From Streptococcus sp. LPB0220 (GTDB lineage: Bacteria > Bacillota > Bacilli > Lactobacillales > Streptococcaceae), in assembly GCF_008727815.1 (NCBI RefSeq), contig NZ_CP044230.1, positions 1,348,001-1,412,000 of the forward strand: a DNA stretch of 64,000 bases, given 5' to 3'. The notes under the pieces are model-generated. The model searched no databases. It was not told the DNA's origin and saw nothing but the letters and a program-made list of their open reading frames with translations. Position 1 is the stretch's first letter; each line of letters begins with the position of its first letter. Shown piece by piece: positions 60,935-64,000 of the stretch. The position numbers and the translations under genes were made by a program.

Positions 60935-61564
60935 CTACTTTCTATCTATATAAATCATGGCCGTCCGGTTCTCTGAACGGAAAGAAAGGTTGCCTGGGTA
61001 GGCTTGCGCTAACTCGAGGAGCTCTTCTTGGTTATAGCCTGACAGTTTTAAGCGTCCATCTTCCAAAGTCATCAAGTCAGTCAGAGCGGAGAGGGCTTCT
61101 GTTTTAGTGACCACTTCAGGGCCGGCCTCTTGCAGACAGATCTTGCCATCTTTTTCAAAGACCAAACAATGCGGAAAGATCTCTGCGACTTCAAATAAAA
61201 TGGCAGGAGTGATATCCTCTGCTGGATGTTCAGCAAAGACACAGGCTAGCTCTTCATTTACGTAAGCCAATCCATAAGACTTACCTGATAAGTTGAGGCG
61301 GATAAAGGGCTTTCGTTCATCAAAGGTTTGCTGAACTGTGAATAAGTCAAATGCCCGACTCAAGTCCAAGAAATAATCCATGGCCTCCTTTGGGCTCTTC
61401 TTTTGGTAGAGCTCAGCGAAATAGGCGTTGATCACACTTGGGGGAGGCGTAATCACACGGAGACGCAATTCCTCAGGGATCGTGCTTAAAAGATTGGTCA
61501 GATAGACCTGATCGAGACTGGTATAGCCTCCATATTTTATTGCTAAATCAACGTAATCCGTCAT
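60935..61564 (-). CDS. Conserved streptococcal protein of unknown function
   Basis: 209 residues starting [26 protein letters not shown]. No domain I recognise. Always found, as far as I recall, between hflX and rnz in streptococci (pneumococcal SP_0673 is also about 209 residues). GGAAG 6 nt before the ATG at 61564, overlapping the end of hflX by 17 bp. Confidence 0.75.
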   Translation of the reverse strand: MTDYVDLAIKYGGYTSLDQVYLTNLLSTIPEELRLRVITPPPSVINAYFAELYQKKSPKEAMDYFLDLSRAFDLFTVQQTFDERKPFIRLNLSGKSYGLAYVNEELACVFAEHPAEDITPAILFEVAEIFPHCLVFEKDGKICLQEAGPEVVTKTEALSALTDLMTLEDGRLKLSGYNQEELLELAQAYPGNLSFRSENRTAMIYIDRK

Positions 61565-62795
61565 AAAATTCTTCCAACTTCCACTTATTTTTCTCTGCGA
61601 TATAGCCTTGAATGGCCTCGATGTCTTCTTCAAATTCGCGCTGGTCAATGATCGCAACTGTTTCTAGATCATGTGTTCGATAAGATTTTGAAAAGGGAAC
61701 GCGAATGGTAAAGGGAACAAAGAGCTCTCTCAGTTTTTCTAGAAGCAACGCCTGGAGATCTTCACGGGCTGTCTCAGAGCGCGCTGAAATCAAGCTAAAC
61801 GGTGTCTGGGTTGGAGTAAAGTCTGCTACTTTATCTGCTTTGTTGTAAAGCGTCAAGCGAGGGATCTCCAACATATCCAGGTCCTTCATGATCGAAAGCA
61901 CGGTCTTTTCATGTTCTTCATGATTGGGATCAGACGCATCGATGACATGGACCAGAAGGTCTACATTCTTACTTTCTTCCAAGGTCGACTTAAAGCTCGA
62001 TACCAGCTCTGTTGGTAGATCTTGGATAAAGCCAACCGTATCGGTCAGCGTCACTTGCAGATTGCCTGTTAGGTGGATGCTCTTGGTTGTGGCGTCCAAG
62101 GTCGCAAAGAGTTCATCGGCTTCATACTGGCTCTTACTGGTCAACTGATTCATAATAGTCGACTTTCCTGCATTGGTATAGCCGATCAGACCAATCTTGA
62201 AGACAGGTGATTCCAAGCGTTTTTCACGAAGGGTTTCCCGGTTCTTTTCAACTGCCTTGAGCTGACGCTCGATATCGGTGATTTGATTACGAACGCTCCG
62301 GCGGTTCAACTCCAACTGACTTTCCCCTGGACCACGAGAACCAATTCCCCCAGCTTGACGGCTGAGCATGATCCCTTGACCGACAAGACGTGGCAAAAGG
62401 TATTTGAGTTGGGCCAAGTGCACCTGCAACTTCCCTTCATGACTCCTAGCCCGCATGGCAAAGATATCTAAAATCAACTGCATCCGGTCAATGACCTTAA
62501 CCCCAAGGATTTCTTCTAAGTTGACATTTTGACGGGGGGTTAGGCGGTTATTGACCACCACGGTCGTAATCTCATCTGCTTCGACCATTTGAGCGATTTC
62601 TTCTAGTTTTCCTGAGCCGACAAAGGTCTTGGTGTCGTATTTCTCCCGCTTTTGTGTATAGGAGCCCCGGACATCTCCACCAGCTGTTTTAGCCAGGCTC
62701 GCCAACTCCTCCATTGACATGTCAAAATTGTCCATGCCTTGAAGTTCCACACCGACCAAAAGGATGCGTTCTTGTTTCTTTTCTGTTTCAATCAT
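61548..62795 (-). CDS. hflX: Ribosome-associated GTPase HflX
   Basis: 415 residues. N-terminal nucleotide-binding domain, helical linker [24 protein letters not shown], and the G domain: G1 [10 protein letters not shown]3 DTVGF, G4 [11 protein letters not shown]5 ISA. Rescues stalled ribosomes by splitting them. Start at 62795 ([18 protein letters not shown]); in-frame ATGs upstream lie inside miaA. Overlaps miaA by 8 bp. Confidence 0.93.
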   Translation of the reverse strand: MIETEKKQERILLVGVELQGMDNFDMSMEELASLAKTAGGDVRGSYTQKREKYDTKTFVGSGKLEEIAQMVEADEITTVVVNNRLTPRQNVNLEEILGVKVIDRMQLILDIFAMRARSHEGKLQVHLAQLKYLLPRLVGQGIMLSRQAGGIGSRGPGESQLELNRRSVRNQITDIERQLKAVEKNRETLREKRLESPVFKIGLIGYTNAGKSTIMNQLTSKSQYEADELFATLDATTKSIHLTGNLQVTLTDTVGFIQDLPTELVSSFKSTLEESKNVDLLVHVIDASDPNHEEHEKTVLSIMKDLDMLEIPRLTLYNKADKVADFTPTQTPFSLISARSETAREDLQALLLEKLRELFVPFTIRVPFSKSYRTHDLETVAIIDQREFEEDIEAIQGYIAEKNKWKLEEFYDGLR

Positions 62796-63675
62796 GCTGT
62801 AAAAACTCCTTAACATCTGCAAGAACCTGCTTCTTGAAGTGGGGGGCAGAAATGGCGTAAAAGGTCACTTCCATTCGATTTCGAAACCAGGTCAGCTGCC
62901 GTTTAGCAAAGCGCCGCGTATTGCGCTTGAGGATCTCACTGGATTCCTCAAGGCTCTGCTCTCCCTTAAAGTAAGGAAAGAGTTCCTTGTAACCAATGCC
63001 TTTAGCTGCCTGAACCTCCGGATGGTCATCATAGAGCCACCGGGCTTCATTCAGCAAGCCATCCTCTAGCATGCGATCTACTCGGCGATTGATGCGATCA
63101 TAGATCAAGGACCGGTCATCATCTAGACAGATGAGATAGGGTTCATAATCGGTTTCTTCGTTTGCGAGGTCCTGCCCAAAATGCGCAATTTCAAGAGCTC
63201 GCATGGACCGACGGCGATTGATCTGAGGAATCACAAGTCCTTGCTCCGCTACCCTTTGGTACAAGTCTTCGTCCGACAGCACGTCCAATTGAGCACGATA
63301 GGCCAGAATCTCTTCATGAGGAACTTCACCACCTAGATGATAACCTTCGAGCAGACTTTGGATGTAAAGGCCTGTCCCACCTGCAATGATAGGAAGCTTG
63401 CCTCGGGCTGTGATCTCTTCAATCGCAGTCTTGGCTTCTCTTACAAAATCAAAAGCCGAGTAAGACTCGGTCACCTCCCGCACATCGATCAAATGATGGG
63501 GAGCTGCTGCTTGCTCTTCTGGTGTCGCCTTGGCTGTTCCAATATCCAGCTTGCGATAGACTTGTTGACTATCGCCACTGATAATTTCACCATTGAAGGC
63601 TTGCGCCAAATCGATCGCAAGAGCTGTCTTTCCAACCGCGGTCGGTCCCACAATCACAATTATCTTGGTTTTCAT
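62788..63675 (-). CDS. miaA: tRNA dimethylallyltransferase
   Basis: Adds an isopentenyl group to A37 of tRNAs. 295 residues; P-loop GPTAVGKT near residue 10, [49 protein letters not shown] precedes the ATG at 63675 (a longer frame starts at 63690 without a site). First gene of the operon that runs to the GNAT gene at 58118. Confidence 0.94.
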   Translation of the reverse strand: MKTKIIVIVGPTAVGKTALAIDLAQAFNGEIISGDSQQVYRKLDIGTAKATPEEQAAAPHHLIDVREVTESYSAFDFVREAKTAIEEITARGKLPIIAGGTGLYIQSLLEGYHLGGEVPHEEILAYRAQLDVLSDEDLYQRVAEQGLVIPQINRRRSMRALEIAHFGQDLANEETDYEPYLICLDDDRSLIYDRINRRVDRMLEDGLLNEARWLYDDHPEVQAAKGIGYKELFPYFKGEQSLEESSEILKRNTRRFAKRQLTWFRNRMEVTFYAISAPHFKKQVLADVKEFLQHD

Positions 63676-63715
63676 CGTTTTTCCTTGCAAAATTCACGTT
63701 TTTTCGTTACCATAT

Positions 63716-63724
63716 ATTATAACA
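63716..63724 (-). promoter_or_regulatory. Extended -10 promoter of the miaA operon
   Basis: Minus strand TGTTATAAT about 40 nt before the miaA start. Confidence 0.55.
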
Positions 63725-63758
63725 TAAATATTTAAAGTTCAGAAAAGGAGAAATTCTC

Positions 63759-63929
63759 ATGGCTAAAGGATTTGGTAAAGGTTTTGTTACTGGTGTTGCT
63801 GGTACAGTTGCTGCTGTCGCAGGTGCAGTTTACACATTCAAGAAGAAAGTAATCGAACCAGAAGAACAAAAAGCAGCTTTCATCGAAGAAAACCGCAAAA
63901 AAGCAGCACGTCGCCGTGTCTCACACTAA
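63759..63929 (+). CDS. Small DUF3042-type protein
   Basis: 56 residues: MAKGFGKGFVTGVAGTVAAVAGAVYTFKKK … RRRVSH, a Gly/Ala-rich hydrophobic helix (about 8-26) followed by a strongly charged tail. This matches the DUF3042 family of Firmicute small membrane proteins, function unknown. AAAAGGAG 7 nt before the ATG, own terminator, divergent from miaA. The codons look like those of a highly expressed gene (GGT, GCT, AAA). Confidence 0.82.
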   Translation: MAKGFGKGFVTGVAGTVAAVAGAVYTFKKKVIEPEEQKAAFIEENRKKAARRRVSH

Positions 63930-63936
63930 TCATTCA

Positions 63937-63966
63937 AAAAGCTCCGGGAAACCGGAGCTTTTTTTG
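63937..63966 (+). terminator. Terminator of the DUF3042-type gene
   Basis: AAGCTCCGG / CCGGAGCTT, GAAA tetraloop, seven Ts. Confidence 0.92.
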
Positions 63967-64000
63967 TGTGGTTGTTAGTTGCTTTTACATTTTAATAAGT

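Overview
The window looks like a chromosome segment of an oral/viridans-type Streptococcus (low-to-mid GC, AGGAGG ribosome sites, TGnTATAAT extended -10 promoters, streptococcal families and gene orders such as vex-vncR, dnaX-GAF and miaA-hflX-rnz-recJ-apt). Species cannot be fixed from the sequence alone. No rRNA, tRNA or CRISPR array was seen.

Layout. 1-4.1 kb: vex1-vex2-vex3 ABC exporter followed by vncR (cut by the window edge), with no room for pep27. 4.1-11.7 kb: carbohydrate ABC importer (lipoprotein, two permeases, DUF624 protein) transcribed away from a YesM/YesN-type two-component system; the set resembles pneumococcal N-glycan uptake (Ngt) genes. 11.7-18.4 kb: dnaX, a GAF-type methionine sulfoxide reductase with a probably leaderless start, a DUF1275 membrane protein, udk, and two paralogous anchored proteins. 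18.4-19.9 kb: an IS3-family element inside a terminator loop. 19.9-31.9 kb: rmlA-rmlC and rmlB, a frameshifted ZIP metal transporter, a FAD oxidoreductase, Nif3-like, trmK, GST, add, dnaD, metA, apt.

32.0-35.8 kb: a type VII secretion effector cassette (two small helical partners, a TelC-like LXG toxin, TipC-type immunity protein) inserted between apt and recJ, plus a second tipC-type gene coupled to recJ. 38.0-50.8 kb: a 12.7-kb phage-satellite-like island inserted at the recJ promoter: tyrosine integrase, CI-like repressor with a divergent small regulator, helicase/primase-type Rep, an origin built of 11 exact GTTACC iterons around an AT-rich core, a likely small RNA, a lone PemK/MazF-like protein, a lipoprotein, and a Panacea (PanAT-type) toxin-antitoxin candidate. 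Three related terminator/hairpin elements delimit the cargo as if in slots. A second IS copy with identical proteins sits here.

51.3-57.9 kb: a large LPSTG wall-anchored adhesin with pilin-type repeats (two almost identical 390-bp units) and two lipoproteins. 58.1-63.7 kb: a compact minus-strand operon miaA-hflX-(209 aa)-rnz-SDR-methyltransferase-GNAT; the methyltransferase has ATA where its start codon should be. Last: a small DUF3042-type gene.

Two families of structured intergenic repeats occur three times each. The one at 20.99, 27.23 and 29.47 kb folds as a cloverleaf whose stems keep pairing despite base changes.
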